Notes under the pieces: model-generated
Told to the model about the DNA's origin: nothing
Seen by the model: only the letters and a program-made list of their open reading frames with translations
Database searches by the model: none
Position numbers and translations under genes: made by a program
Source of the DNA: Bacteroidota bacterium
Lineage (GTDB): Bacteria > Bacteroidota > Bacteroidia > NS11-12g > UBA955
Reading direction: 5' to 3'
DNA: 64,000 nt
Assembly: GCA_018333525.1 (NCBI GenBank)
Contig: JAGXTF010000118.1
Coordinates: 62,001-126,000 of the forward strand
Part shown: piece by piece, positions 45,014-53,391 of the stretch
How positions within the stretch are numbered: position 1 is the stretch's first letter
Layout of the letters: the number at the start of each line of letters is the position of its first letter

Positions 45014-45638
45014 CATATTTATTCAAGGTGTTGTTAAAGAAGGAAAACACCTTCAAAGGGTAAATATTAACGGTAAAAAAGTCAAGCAGACTTGGTTGTT
45101 TTCAACAAGGTTCTTATCAGTTTTATTTGCAATACTACTGATTTTTCTTACACCTAGCGGGTTTACAAATGATTTTGCTGGATATACAATCAGTTTTTTG
45201 GCCATTTTTGTTGGTCTATTCAGTAGTATCGTAATAGCTCTACACGATAAGAATTCGAACCTGAGTGATGGATATAGCGATTTGGATTCAACTCAAAGAG
45301 CCAGAATCAAGCAGAAAAAAAATTACCTGATTCAATTCACCGGATTGACATCATATGCGATTTTACTCGCAATAGTTATTATTATACTTCTGCTATTTGT
45401 GCTTTTCCGCGATTTTGACGAAATCAATATTAGAAACTATGTGTGGTGTAAGTCCATAAAAGAAATATCTTCTCGGAATGTTACACTTTTTTTTAAGCTC
45501 CTTCTTTCCGTATTGTATAGATTTTGTGTTTATAATTTACTTATTAACTTTTTCGCGATAACTTTATATGCAACAACAAGTTACTTTTCCTTTGTGCTTG
45601 CCGGATATAGAAAACCGCTTAAAATAGACCAAGAATGA
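44994..45638 (+). CDS. Four-helix membrane protein in the candidate defence cassette
   Basis: 214 aa. Predicted membrane segments lie at about residues 40-58, 62-85, 118-140 and 168-205 (the last probably two helices). A basic N-terminal tail of about 35 residues precedes them, and a charged loop N-S-N-L-S-D-G-Y lies in between. Overlaps of 20 bases with the upstream gene and 4 bases with the NA37 gene show a tight operon. Membrane proteins of this size are common effectors in abortive-infection systems. That role is possible here but not shown. Confidence 0.65.
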   Translation: MQLKNFSIFIQGVVKEGKHLQRVNINGKKVKQTWLFSTRFLSVLFAILLIFLTPSGFTNDFAGYTISFLAIFVGLFSSIVIALHDKNSNLSDGYSDLDSTQRARIKQKKNYLIQFTGLTSYAILLAIVIIILLLFVLFRDFDEINIRNYVWCKSIKEISSRNVTLFFKLLLSVLYRFCVYNLLINFFAITLYATTSYFSFVLAGYRKPLKIDQE

Positions 45639-46666
45639 TAAATCTCAAAGACGCATACATATCACATATAATTGTTCATCGAGTTGGCAATAAAATTAGA
45701 GGAGAAAAAAATTTCCATTCAAACAAGGAATTGAAAATTTCAGAAAATGATACCCTTGCATCTTATGTAATTAATAATGTTAAGAAATTAAACGTGGACA
45801 ATTGCTTTTATTCTGATGGAAAACTACAGAATAATTCAGTCTTCAGTATTTGTGATGAAATATTCGAAGATGAGAATTTTATTAAAGCCTCGGTTTCCTT
45901 AGCCCAACAATTGTATCAATCCATGAGATACTCCAGTATCAAGGGGGGTAATTTCATTGTGGCAATCTTAGAGCATATAATTTTTGATGGTAAGTTCACT
46001 AAAGGGATCGGTTTATTCAAGATTGATGATTTTGATATTTTTTACCGAGTAGTTGAGGGTAAATCATCAATCGGAATTGTAGAAGAAGAAGGTTTTGGTT
46101 ATAAATCACCCAATGAACAATGTCTAATTCTAAATTTGGACTTTAAAGGTGGGTATCATGTGCTTATGCCCGAGAAGAGTGTTCAAACACAAAAGACTTA
46201 TTGGAATGATGACTTTCTTTCAATAAGGCCAAGAGATGATGATTATAACAGGACACGAACTTTTATTTCAAGCATACAGGATTTCGTTGAGAAAGACCTT
46301 GGCAAGCATATCGCATTGGATAAGGTTGAAAAATTATCGATTATCAATGACACCATAAATTATTTTGAAAATCACGATAGTTTTAGCTTGAATACATTTA
46401 AAGACAGTGTCATGGCAAATAGTACCTATCACGAGATGTTTGAAGAGTATCTTGAATCAAATTCGACAGAAATTATGGAAAGCAACGGAGAGAGTTTTGT
46501 GATTTCAAAAGCGGCGGTAAAGTCGGTAGGAAAAAAGTTTAAACGGGTGGTAAAGCTGGATAAGAATTTCCACGTTTATATTCACGCGGACAGGTCTTTG
46601 TTTGAAAAAGGAATCGACGAAAACGGCAGAAAATATTATAAGTTATTCTATGACCATGAGGAATGA
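45635..46666 (+). CDS. NA37-family nucleoid-associated protein (Bacteroidota type)
   Basis: 343 aa. The opening L-K-D-A-Y-I-S-H-I-I-V-H-R-V-G-N-K matches the start of Bacteroidota NA37 proteins, and S-I-K-G-G-N-F-I-V-A-I-L and the terminal Y-Y-K-L-F-Y follow the family from end to end. It is only distantly similar to the E. coli-like NA37 at 22420-23436. It is third of four genes: an ATGA overlap couples it to the membrane protein upstream, and the PIN nuclease follows 37 bases downstream. NA37 proteins bind DNA; here it may report on or recognise DNA for the neighbouring nuclease (inference). Confidence 0.85.
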   Translation: MINLKDAYISHIIVHRVGNKIRGEKNFHSNKELKISENDTLASYVINNVKKLNVDNCFYSDGKLQNNSVFSICDEIFEDENFIKASVSLAQQLYQSMRYSSIKGGNFIVAILEHIIFDGKFTKGIGLFKIDDFDIFYRVVEGKSSIGIVEEEGFGYKSPNEQCLILNLDFKGGYHVLMPEKSVQTQKTYWNDDFLSIRPRDDDYNRTRTFISSIQDFVEKDLGKHIALDKVEKLSIINDTINYFENHDSFSLNTFKDSVMANSTYHEMFEEYLESNSTEIMESNGESFVISKAAVKSVGKKFKRVVKLDKNFHVYIHADRSLFEKGIDENGRKYYKLFYDHEE

Positions 46667-46703
46667 GTTACCTATTTTATGAAGAATTTAATAGCGAAAA
46701 ACC

Positions 46704-47678
46704 ATGTTGCATTTATATATTGATACAAATGTATATTTGACATTTTATCATTTGACGAGCGAGGATTTGGAAGAGTTAAAGAAGCTGGAACTCTTGATTG
46801 CACGGCGAGGTGAGATCCACCTACATTTGCCAAAACAAACATTTGACGAATTTCATCGGAACCGTGAGACTAAGATTGCGGATGCACTAGGTAGGTTTAA
46901 TGAGGAAAAGCTAAATAATCAATTTCCACAAATTTGCAAAGAGTTTCCTGAATTCAAATTAATGAGAGATGCTATCAAGGAATTCGATAAGAATAAGTCT
47001 AAGTTGCTTGAAAAAGTAAAGGATCATAGTTTCAAAAAAGAATTAGGTGCTGACAGAATAATTGAGGAATTATTTGATAGGGCTGAAAAGCATGAGTCGA
47101 CGTTCGAGTTGATAGAGTCCGCAAAGAGAAGGTGTGATCTCGGCAGGCCCCCAGGGAAAAAGAGTTCACTTGGTGATGCAATTAATTGGATAACTCTTAT
47201 TGAACGTGTACCCTCGGGTGAGGATTTACATTTTATATCCGATGACAAAGATTACTTTTCGGAGATTGATACATCTAAATTTAAAGACTATCTTGTGGAA
47301 GAGTGGTCAAGAGAAAAAGGTTCAAACATATACTGCTATCGCAAAATGTCGGATTTTTTTAAGAAAAAGTTCCCTGAAATTAAAATTGCATCTGAATATG
47401 AAAAGGATGTACTCATTCAAGAACTGGCTAGAAGAGGTTCTTTTGCTAAGGCTAGGTTGACTTTGCATGAACTTTCCGAATTCGATGATTTTTCAACAGA
47501 ACAATTAAATAACTTTGTGCGGGCATGTACTACAAATAATCAAGTTTACTGGATTAAGGGTGATAGTGACATTGAGCAAATTATAGCTGAAATAGTAATG
47601 CCTAACTTGAGCAAAATAGACCCAATCTTACTTGCCGAGTTTGATAGGATATTTGAGTATGCTCATGTATTAAAATAA
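46704..47678 (+). CDS. PIN-domain (DUF4935-like) nuclease
   Basis: 324 aa. The PIN fold spans about residues 1-185: H-L-Y-I-D-T-N-V-Y-L (Asp7), Q-T-F-D-E-F-H-R-N-R-E (Glu near 50), S-L-G-D-A-I-N-W (Asp near 157) and F-I-S-D-D-K-D-Y-F (Asp near 176). All four acidic positions of the active site are visible. A C-terminal helical domain of about 140 residues follows. PIN domains cut single-stranded RNA, often as toxins. No small antitoxin gene is adjacent; the cassette partners (NA37, membrane protein) may hold it in check. It is the last gene of the plus-strand run. Confidence 0.88.
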   Translation: MLHLYIDTNVYLTFYHLTSEDLEELKKLELLIARRGEIHLHLPKQTFDEFHRNRETKIADALGRFNEEKLNNQFPQICKEFPEFKLMRDAIKEFDKNKSKLLEKVKDHSFKKELGADRIIEELFDRAEKHESTFELIESAKRRCDLGRPPGKKSSLGDAINWITLIERVPSGEDLHFISDDKDYFSEIDTSKFKDYLVEEWSREKGSNIYCYRKMSDFFKKKFPEIKIASEYEKDVLIQELARRGSFAKARLTLHELSEFDDFSTEQLNNFVRACTTNNQVYWIKGDSDIEQIIAEIVMPNLSKIDPILLAEFDRIFEYAHVLK

Positions 47679-47701
47679 GTTTAAAAATAGAATTGGTTAT
47701 T

Positions 47702-48190
47702 TTATATCGGTTTAATTGTTTTAACTAGATCGTCAATTTTGTCGAATGGCAGGTTACACAGGAAAAAATCTATAATGTTATGTTTTTTTTCACTACCTTC
47801 TTTGAATAGAAGTCTCATGTCAAAACCCATTGGATATGCGAGAAATTGTCTATTTATCATCGTTGGAACTAGCTCATGAGGAATTAATGGAAAGAACTGA
47901 ATAGTTACACTTTTTCGTGAACCACCCTCCAAAGTTCTTAGTCTGTCATCAAGTTGACCCTGGAATAAAATTTCTTCACTGAACCTCAAAAAAGAGTTTG
48001 GTAAAGTTTGCTTTACTATTTCAAATATTTTCTCATCGAGAAAGTCACCTTTATGAGAATCATAAACCTTGGGATTGAAGACTCTTAGATAAGGTAGATA
48101 ACCCGTAAACCAATTCCACTTGGGCCCTTCCACTTGAATTACCTTTAAAACAGAAAAATCACTCTCAGGTAATATCTCTATTGTTCTCAT
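47702..48190 (-). CDS. Hypothetical protein beside the fused restriction enzyme
   Basis: 162 aa, soluble. It contains W-N-W-F-T-G-Y-L-P-Y-L-R-V, R-K-S-V-T-I-Q-F-F and a terminal helix K-I-D-D-L-V-K-T-I-K. No family is recognised. It ends 23 bases from the PIN gene (convergent) and starts 102 bases after the stop of the 854-aa methylase on the same strand. It may therefore be a partner or modulator of that enzyme, but the gap makes coupling uncertain. Confidence 0.55.
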   Translation of the reverse strand: MRTIEILPESDFSVLKVIQVEGPKWNWFTGYLPYLRVFNPKVYDSHKGDFLDEKIFEIVKQTLPNSFLRFSEEILFQGQLDDRLRTLEGGSRKSVTIQFFPLIPHELVPTMINRQFLAYPMGFDMRLLFKEGSEKKHNIIDFFLCNLPFDKIDDLVKTIKPI

Positions 48191-48292
48191 ACTATATTTT
48201 TTGATATTTATCTTTATATTGGTCTTTGTTTTGTCTGAATTTTGTTTGATAGAAAGCGCAAGTAGTTACCCTTTTTAGTCGTAGTCATCTAG

Positions 48293-50857
48293 TTAACCAA
48301 ATAATGTATTAAGTTGTGATTCTGCCTCTCTAGTTGATTCCAAAGATTTTTCAAGTTCTTCAATTGAATTGATAACGTTTTGTCCAATTTTTTTTATTAA
48401 AGATTTGTTTTTAGGCACAGGAATTGGGATTTCGGCAATAACATCAGGCTCTAAATGCTCTTGGTTTGTGCCATACGCAGATTTCAACATTAGACTTTGA
48501 CCTATTTCTGATTTTAAAAATTGATAGATATATCCACGCAAGAAAAGGTTGTCAACCACAATTCTTATTAAATTATTAGTGGCAATATGTCCGTTATGCT
48601 GTTTTAAAGCGTAAGCCACCCGGCCAAGGGTTCCAGAATCAGAAACAAGAATATAACCATGATAAATAGTAAGGGCTTCTAAATGTTTTTTGGTTTGTTT
48701 ATCAGCTTTAGAACTATCGAGGTATTTGATATTTTCCGTATTTAACTGTGTAATTGCAGTTCCTGTGAAATATTTCCGGATTGTCGGTCCTTCTGTAATA
48801 CCTAATTCAGCATAGGGTCGTTTAAATCTTGGCCCATTATAAACTCTTGTTATATCACCTAGACGGTGAATTTCGAATTCTTCATTGTCACCTAGGGCCA
48901 ATACTTTTTGAAAAGCGGCGTTGTGCTTTGGTAAATAACGTATGGGATTTAAAGAATAATCAGACTTGTCAAGTTCTGATAGCTTAATTGAAAACCGAAA
49001 AGCACTTTCAGTTAAATTTCCTTCGAGAAATTTATGATAATCCAAAGCAATGTCGGTAAGATCTTCATCTAAAATATAGCTACCTTTTTTAATTATTGGG
49101 CTACCTTCTGAATCTCTTTTAAAAATGGCTTCCCCTCTACTCGTCTGTCCGACCTTGTTTGATATCGCAAGGAAAATCTTGTAATCTTTAGGAAGCCTCT
49201 CCGCTGGTTTTTCTATGAATATGACCGAAGCCTTTGAGCCACAAAAAGGTTGGAAAGTATCCTCATGTAGGTTTACAACACCAAGTATTCGAGTATTTGC
49301 GAGTATATATCTTCTAATTGCGATAGCTTCTCTATTGTCGAGTTGGCCTTTTGCCATAACTATACCAAGCTTACCACCAGGTTTTAGCCATTGGATTGAT
49401 TTTTCAAGAAAGAGAATTTCCGGAGCAACACCTTGTTTAGAGTTTGTCCTATTTTCATATATAATTTCGTTCTTCTCATTTATATTCCAAACCATTCCAG
49501 ATTTATATTGTCCTAATATTTTACCCTCCTTAATTCTAATATCATGTCCTGACCCAAATGGTGGATTAGTTAAGATGATAGTTGCTTTTCCTATTCCAGC
49601 TTTGTCCTGAAAGTTTGCAGAAAATTTAGAAATATCATCTAAACTATTAGCCTGTTCAATTCCACCATGTCCGTCTTTTCCTATAAGCATGTTTGCCTTC
49701 GCAATTTTTGTCAACTTCGGAGAAATATCTGAACCGTAAATTTGGTGAACAAGATTTCTCTTGAGAATTTCTTTAGCACTTACAGTTCGTTTTGATGAAT
49801 CAATTTTCTTAAACAAATAGTTCATTGAACTAACCAAAAAGCCTCCTGAACCGCATGCGGGATCTAAAATTAAGTCTTTTTCGGTCGGGTCGATAATTTT
49901 TACCATCATGTCAACAACCAAACGATTTGTAAAAAATTGCCCCCTTTCGCCTTTTAGGTGAGAAGCTACATAAACCTCATAAGCTGTCCCAATTACATCA
50001 TAGGGTGCATCAAGGAATGAATATTGTTGCAAGTAGGAAACTACTATTGCTAACTGAGAATCGGATGCAGTAATTTCTTCATGTTTATTAAAAACGTCTG
50101 GGTACCTATCCTTTACCGCATCGAAAAGGTTCCTTACTCTAAGACACGCGACTTTTCTCAGCTTTTCAGTATGGAATTCGTCAGGGGTAATATGAAATTC
50201 ACATTTATCTGCCGCACTTGATTCGTCTTCAATTTTGGCCAATATTACTCTTACCATGTCAAGTGCGACATCTTCCGAATCTATTCCAGATCGATAAATC
50301 GCATTATGGCATCTTTGAAATGCAAGCTTTAAATCAACCGGAGAAATCAAATCAGATTTACTGAATTTACCAATACTATCCCAAGCGAGTCCATATTTTG
50401 GCACCCCTAACCAATTTAGGATTTCGTTTTTCTTATTGTCTTTGCGATAAAACTCTATATTTCCCCCATTTGTCCAAAAACCTCCTTGTGCTGAACAAGC
50501 TGAGATATAGGACACCAATTGTCCATCTTGAGATTTGATGTTTGGGGCTTTTATTTCTCCAACAAGGATTATTTTTCCTTGTTCGTTTTCCGCGTTGGCT
50601 CTTTTGTTTTCATAAACAATAATATCAGCTCTCTTTCGTTCACGACCAATATTGATAGTGCGCTCAAATCCAATTAGCTCTTTTGGATAACCTAGTTCAC
50701 GATGAAGTATGTGAGCTGTCTTTTGCCTAATTCTTTCTTCAGGTTTGTTTTCTCTTTTGGTTTCAGGGTCCAGATAGTCAATTATTTTTCCTTGTCCATC
50801 AAGTGCAACCTGATATTCCTGCGCCTCAAGCCATTTGTCTAATTCGCTCTTCGCCAT
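48293..50857 (-). CDS. Fused nuclease-N6-methyltransferase-specificity protein (type I/IIG-like RM)
   Basis: 854 aa. The N-terminal HsdR_N-like nuclease carries A-D-I-I-V-Y (Asp near 78) and V-G-E-I-K-A-P (Glu102, Lys104), the PD-(D/E)xK triad. The HsdM-like methylase core at about 255-560 has F-F-T-N, motif I D-P-A-C-G-S-G-G-F (333-341) and N-P-P-F (432-435). The last 220 residues look like one HsdS-type target-recognition unit plus helical spacer (Y-G-T-N-Q-E-H-L). Restriction, modification and specificity in one chain is the type IIG/BcgI-like plan. There is no translocase domain, so cutting should be near the site. It most likely protects against foreign DNA. Confidence 0.88.
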   Translation of the reverse strand: MAKSELDKWLEAQEYQVALDGQGKIIDYLDPETKRENKPEERIRQKTAHILHRELGYPKELIGFERTINIGRERKRADIIVYENKRANAENEQGKIILVGEIKAPNIKSQDGQLVSYISACSAQGGFWTNGGNIEFYRKDNKKNEILNWLGVPKYGLAWDSIGKFSKSDLISPVDLKLAFQRCHNAIYRSGIDSEDVALDMVRVILAKIEDESSAADKCEFHITPDEFHTEKLRKVACLRVRNLFDAVKDRYPDVFNKHEEITASDSQLAIVVSYLQQYSFLDAPYDVIGTAYEVYVASHLKGERGQFFTNRLVVDMMVKIIDPTEKDLILDPACGSGGFLVSSMNYLFKKIDSSKRTVSAKEILKRNLVHQIYGSDISPKLTKIAKANMLIGKDGHGGIEQANSLDDISKFSANFQDKAGIGKATIILTNPPFGSGHDIRIKEGKILGQYKSGMVWNINEKNEIIYENRTNSKQGVAPEILFLEKSIQWLKPGGKLGIVMAKGQLDNREAIAIRRYILANTRILGVVNLHEDTFQPFCGSKASVIFIEKPAERLPKDYKIFLAISNKVGQTSRGEAIFKRDSEGSPIIKKGSYILDEDLTDIALDYHKFLEGNLTESAFRFSIKLSELDKSDYSLNPIRYLPKHNAAFQKVLALGDNEEFEIHRLGDITRVYNGPRFKRPYAELGITEGPTIRKYFTGTAITQLNTENIKYLDSSKADKQTKKHLEALTIYHGYILVSDSGTLGRVAYALKQHNGHIATNNLIRIVVDNLFLRGYIYQFLKSEIGQSLMLKSAYGTNQEHLEPDVIAEIPIPVPKNKSLIKKIGQNVINSIEELEKSLESTREAESQLNTLFG

Positions 50858-51073
50858 TTATTTGAATTCCTTCGAGCCTGTAAAAGTAATTTTAAGTTTT
50901 TACAATTTTACAACCCACTTTTTTGAGTTGCTCAGGTTTATCTACCAGAATGGCATCCACACGCATTTTTAAGGGAATGGCACTCCTGAATATCCGTTTG
51001 CGAAGTTAGCATTTTGATTTAGGAGGGCTGAATTGTGCATTTAAGGAGCGTCTAAAAGTATCTGTAATCTAGC

Positions 51074-51334
51074 TTATTCAAGAAAAAGGTTGATTTTTAC
51101 TTGGTAACGTAAATCAGGTAAACACCGGCCATTCTCCCAGTTTGTAATCGTATCCTCGGTGACCCCAAGAGTGGCGGCGACATCTTTTTGAAGAAGTCCA
51201 CGGTCCATTCGGACCTTTCTAATCTTCTGACCTAAGGTCTTAGGATTTGCGGGATAACCAGGGATTGGGCGTTTTTGGGCCTTTAGGTCGATATTGCAAA
51301 TAGTCAACGCAACTGTGACGCCAAGCTTATGCAT
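51074..51334 (-). CDS. XRE-family HTH, paralogue of the right-end HTH
   Basis: 86 aa. I-P-G-Y-P-A-N-P-K-T-L-G-Q-K-I-R-K and L-L-Q-K-D-V-A, then G-V-T-E-D-T-I-T-N-W-E-N-G-R form a compact HTH. It is nearly the same as the HTH at 60554-60856 from residue 8 onward, and the nucleotide match continues into the N-terminal codons. Those N-terminal codons contain TCAACGCAACTG at 51304-51315, 9 of 12 bases like the attP arm at 60796-60807. The gene is therefore a second copy of the right-end module. Upstream of it lie 216 bases with no other gene. Confidence 0.82.
   Translation of the reverse strand: MHKLGVTVALTICNIDLKAQKRPIPGYPANPKTLGQKIRKVRMDRGLLQKDVAATLGVTEDTITNWENGRCLPDLRYQVKINLFLE
51304..51317 (+). 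other. Degenerate att half-site
   Basis: TCAACGCAACTG (51304-51315) followed by TG matches the attP/attR arm GCAACGCATCTA followed by TG at 9 of 12 positions, at the same place relative to the HTH frame as in the right-end copy. The sequence beyond the TG does not resemble comM. Confidence 0.5.
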
Positions 51335-51485
51335 TTAGCCTAAATCGTGAACTTGAAAATTGTTTAAACGAATAAATTAAAGAAATGATTAGGAAAATCC
51401 TCTTAGTGGAAGTTAGAAAAATAGGCATTTTCCAAGCCAAGTCATTTCATCGTTTTTTCGAGATACTTTTGAAATAAAGAGTAAT

Positions 51486-52349
51486 TTATTTTAAAACGAT
51501 AAACTCACCATTCGTAATTACACCTTTAGAATTCATTACCGAATAAAGATATAATCCATTGCCCAAGTCCTTGCAGTCAATATCACAATTTAATTCAAAT
51601 TGTGTTATGCTACAAATGGTGCCATTTGGTTCAAAAATTGTAAGAGTATTCATAATTCCGCTGTTAACAGCAAAATGAACTATTCCAGATGTTGGATTTG
51701 GATAGCAGGTAACAAGCGGAGAATTTTGATATGTCTGAGTTCCCATTGCATTATCAGACATTTCCAAATCATCTATGACCAATCGACTTCCAAAATGTGC
51801 AACATTCTTATCAGTTTCAGTCACAAAGTTTAGTTCCAAAGTTGTTGGTGCTTCAATCTTAAGGTAGTTCAATACAACAAAAATCTTGGTATACACATTT
51901 TGTATTGGCAAATAAATCCATTGATCAATAATTGTGTTGCCGGTAATGTCATTGGTGCACCAAATATGTGCCGCCGCGGTGTCATTGCTTACTGAATTAA
52001 ACTTATACCAGAAACTAAAATATTTCGGTGTTTCTTTAAAAGGAATGCCTGAAGCAAAATAAGAGCTGTCAGAGGTCATTACATGTGCAGATCCTAGTTG
52101 AATTCCACTGCAGTCGGCATTTCTTAATTCAAGGGCAAAATTGCCACTATGAGCATCTTTACTTGTGAAGTAAAAGGCACTATCCAGTTTACAATATTGG
52201 GAAGAATCCGTGTAAGGTAATGGAGTTATACTACCCCAAAACTTAGGGTTTCCATCGCTTCTTAAAGACTCAAAGCCAGGATTTAGAATTTGAGCAGAGC
52301 CAAATTCTGCAATTGTGAAGCTTAACAGAATTAAAATTAATTTTTTCAT
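51486..52349 (-). CDS. Secreted protein with T9SS sorting domain
   Basis: 287 aa. Signal peptide at residues 1-19 (cleaved near G-S-A-Q). The body opens I-L-N-P-G-F-E, a start often seen in carbohydrate-binding-type (CBM/jelly-roll) domains, and contains Y-F-S-F-W-Y-K-F. The tail is a short type A T9SS domain (C-Y-P-N-P-T-S-G, L-G-N-G-L-Y-L-Y-S). The likely location is the cell surface. It is the third T9SS protein of the element and stands alone, read away from the next gene at 52465. Confidence 0.78.
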   Translation of the reverse strand: MKKLILILLSFTIAEFGSAQILNPGFESLRSDGNPKFWGSITPLPYTDSSQYCKLDSAFYFTSKDAHSGNFALELRNADCSGIQLGSAHVMTSDSSYFASGIPFKETPKYFSFWYKFNSVSNDTAAAHIWCTNDITGNTIIDQWIYLPIQNVYTKIFVVLNYLKIEAPTTLELNFVTETDKNVAHFGSRLVIDDLEMSDNAMGTQTYQNSPLVTCYPNPTSGIVHFAVNSGIMNTLTIFEPNGTICSITQFELNCDIDCKDLGNGLYLYSVMNSKGVITNGEFIVLK

Positions 52350-52464
52350 AATGCAATTAATCTTTTATTAGATTCAGGTTAGCCATAAATACGTCAATTA
52401 AATACCCCAGTACCCATACATGTAATAACACGGATATGGTCGTCATCATAATATGACAATTTGA

Positions 52465-52920
52465 TTGCAACTGCTTGACTATATTTTTACAAATGTTCTG
52501 CTTTCTCTTGTTCAAGGCAATGCATATTTGAAACCTAATTTGATGGCAGAAACATTAGAATATATTGGTCATTCCAGATTGGAAAATCAAAGTTTAAGAA
52601 ATATTCTTTCGGAATTGAATTTCAATTTGTTATTAGAGATGAGTTATAAATCCATTGACGATCTTACAGAATCCGATTTTGAATCCATCGGTCTGTTGCG
52701 CCTTGTGCAGGTTGAGGGCTATTATTATGCCTGCAAGGATTTTTCTGGAAATACCAGATATTTTGTACGCGAAAGGAACCAGATGTGTTTTCAATGCCCA
52801 GCATCGGGTAAACCAAGACTCATATATTCAACTCGAGAGCTGATACTTGATGTAGTCCTAAACTGGAGATTAAAAGGTCTTGGTTTATATATAGAAATGA
52901 TGGAAAGAGGTTCTGATTAA
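52465..52920 (+). CDS. Hypothetical protein, TTG start
   Basis: 151 aa from a TTG at 52465. Without that start the frame begins at an ATG 26 codons later and gives 125 aa. The frame is mixed alpha/beta, with Y-Y-Y-A-C-K-D-F-S-G-N-T-R-Y and a C-F-Q-C-P-A-S pair that could bind metal. It is convergent with the receiver gene at 52978. No family is recognised. Length and even base use make it a likely gene, but the start is open. Confidence 0.55.
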   Translation: MQLLDYIFTNVLLSLVQGNAYLKPNLMAETLEYIGHSRLENQSLRNILSELNFNLLLEMSYKSIDDLTESDFESIGLLRLVQVEGYYYACKDFSGNTRYFVRERNQMCFQCPASGKPRLIYSTRELILDVVLNWRLKGLGLYIEMMERGSD

Positions 52921-52977
52921 CCATCTTCAAAGTACTATTTAAAATTGTCAATAGTGCTTTTGAAAAGATAAATTGAT

Positions 52978-53391
52978 TTAAGGACGCATCATATTCAAAT
53001 TTTGTAACAATGCATCAAGTTTTTCCAAACTCAATGGTTTGGAAATAAATTCAACTATACTTGGATTGTCCTTGGCGCGATCTTCGTCGCGACTATCAAT
53101 GGACGAAGAAAGCATATAAATTCTTATACTTTGTTTGGCTGTGTCCGGAAGTGCATCGAAACCCCTAAGAAAATCCCATCCTGACATGCCTGGCATATTC
53201 ACATCGAGAAAAAGTATTGTTTTTTCATTTGGATTAGTAATTATGAATTCATTTATTAGAAAATCAAGCGCCAGCCTTGGTTGGCTAAAGGGTACTACAG
53301 TTGCTTCAGGAAGAAGTCTACGAATGATAATTTTGGAGACTAACAAAAAGCCTTCATCATCATCAATAAGGATAATTCTATGTATACTCAT
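52978..53391 (-). CDS. Stand-alone response-regulator receiver
   Basis: 137 aa, a single CheY-like domain. The acidic pair D-D-D (residues 10-12), the phospho-acceptor F-L-D-V-N-M-P-G near residue 63, the S/T switch M-L-S-S-S-I and the K of F-I-S-K-P are all present. It is the last gene of FIST-kinase-receiver: the kinase stop and this start overlap by one base. The 59396-59788 receiver is a paralogue (S-S-I-D-x-R-D near the end). Output should be protein-protein, since there is no DNA-binding domain. Confidence 0.9.
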   Translation of the reverse strand: MSIHRIILIDDDEGFLLVSKIIIRRLLPEATVVPFSQPRLALDFLINEFIITNPNEKTILFLDVNMPGMSGWDFLRGFDALPDTAKQSIRIYMLSSSIDSRDEDRAKDNPSIVEFISKPLSLEKLDALLQNLNMMRP

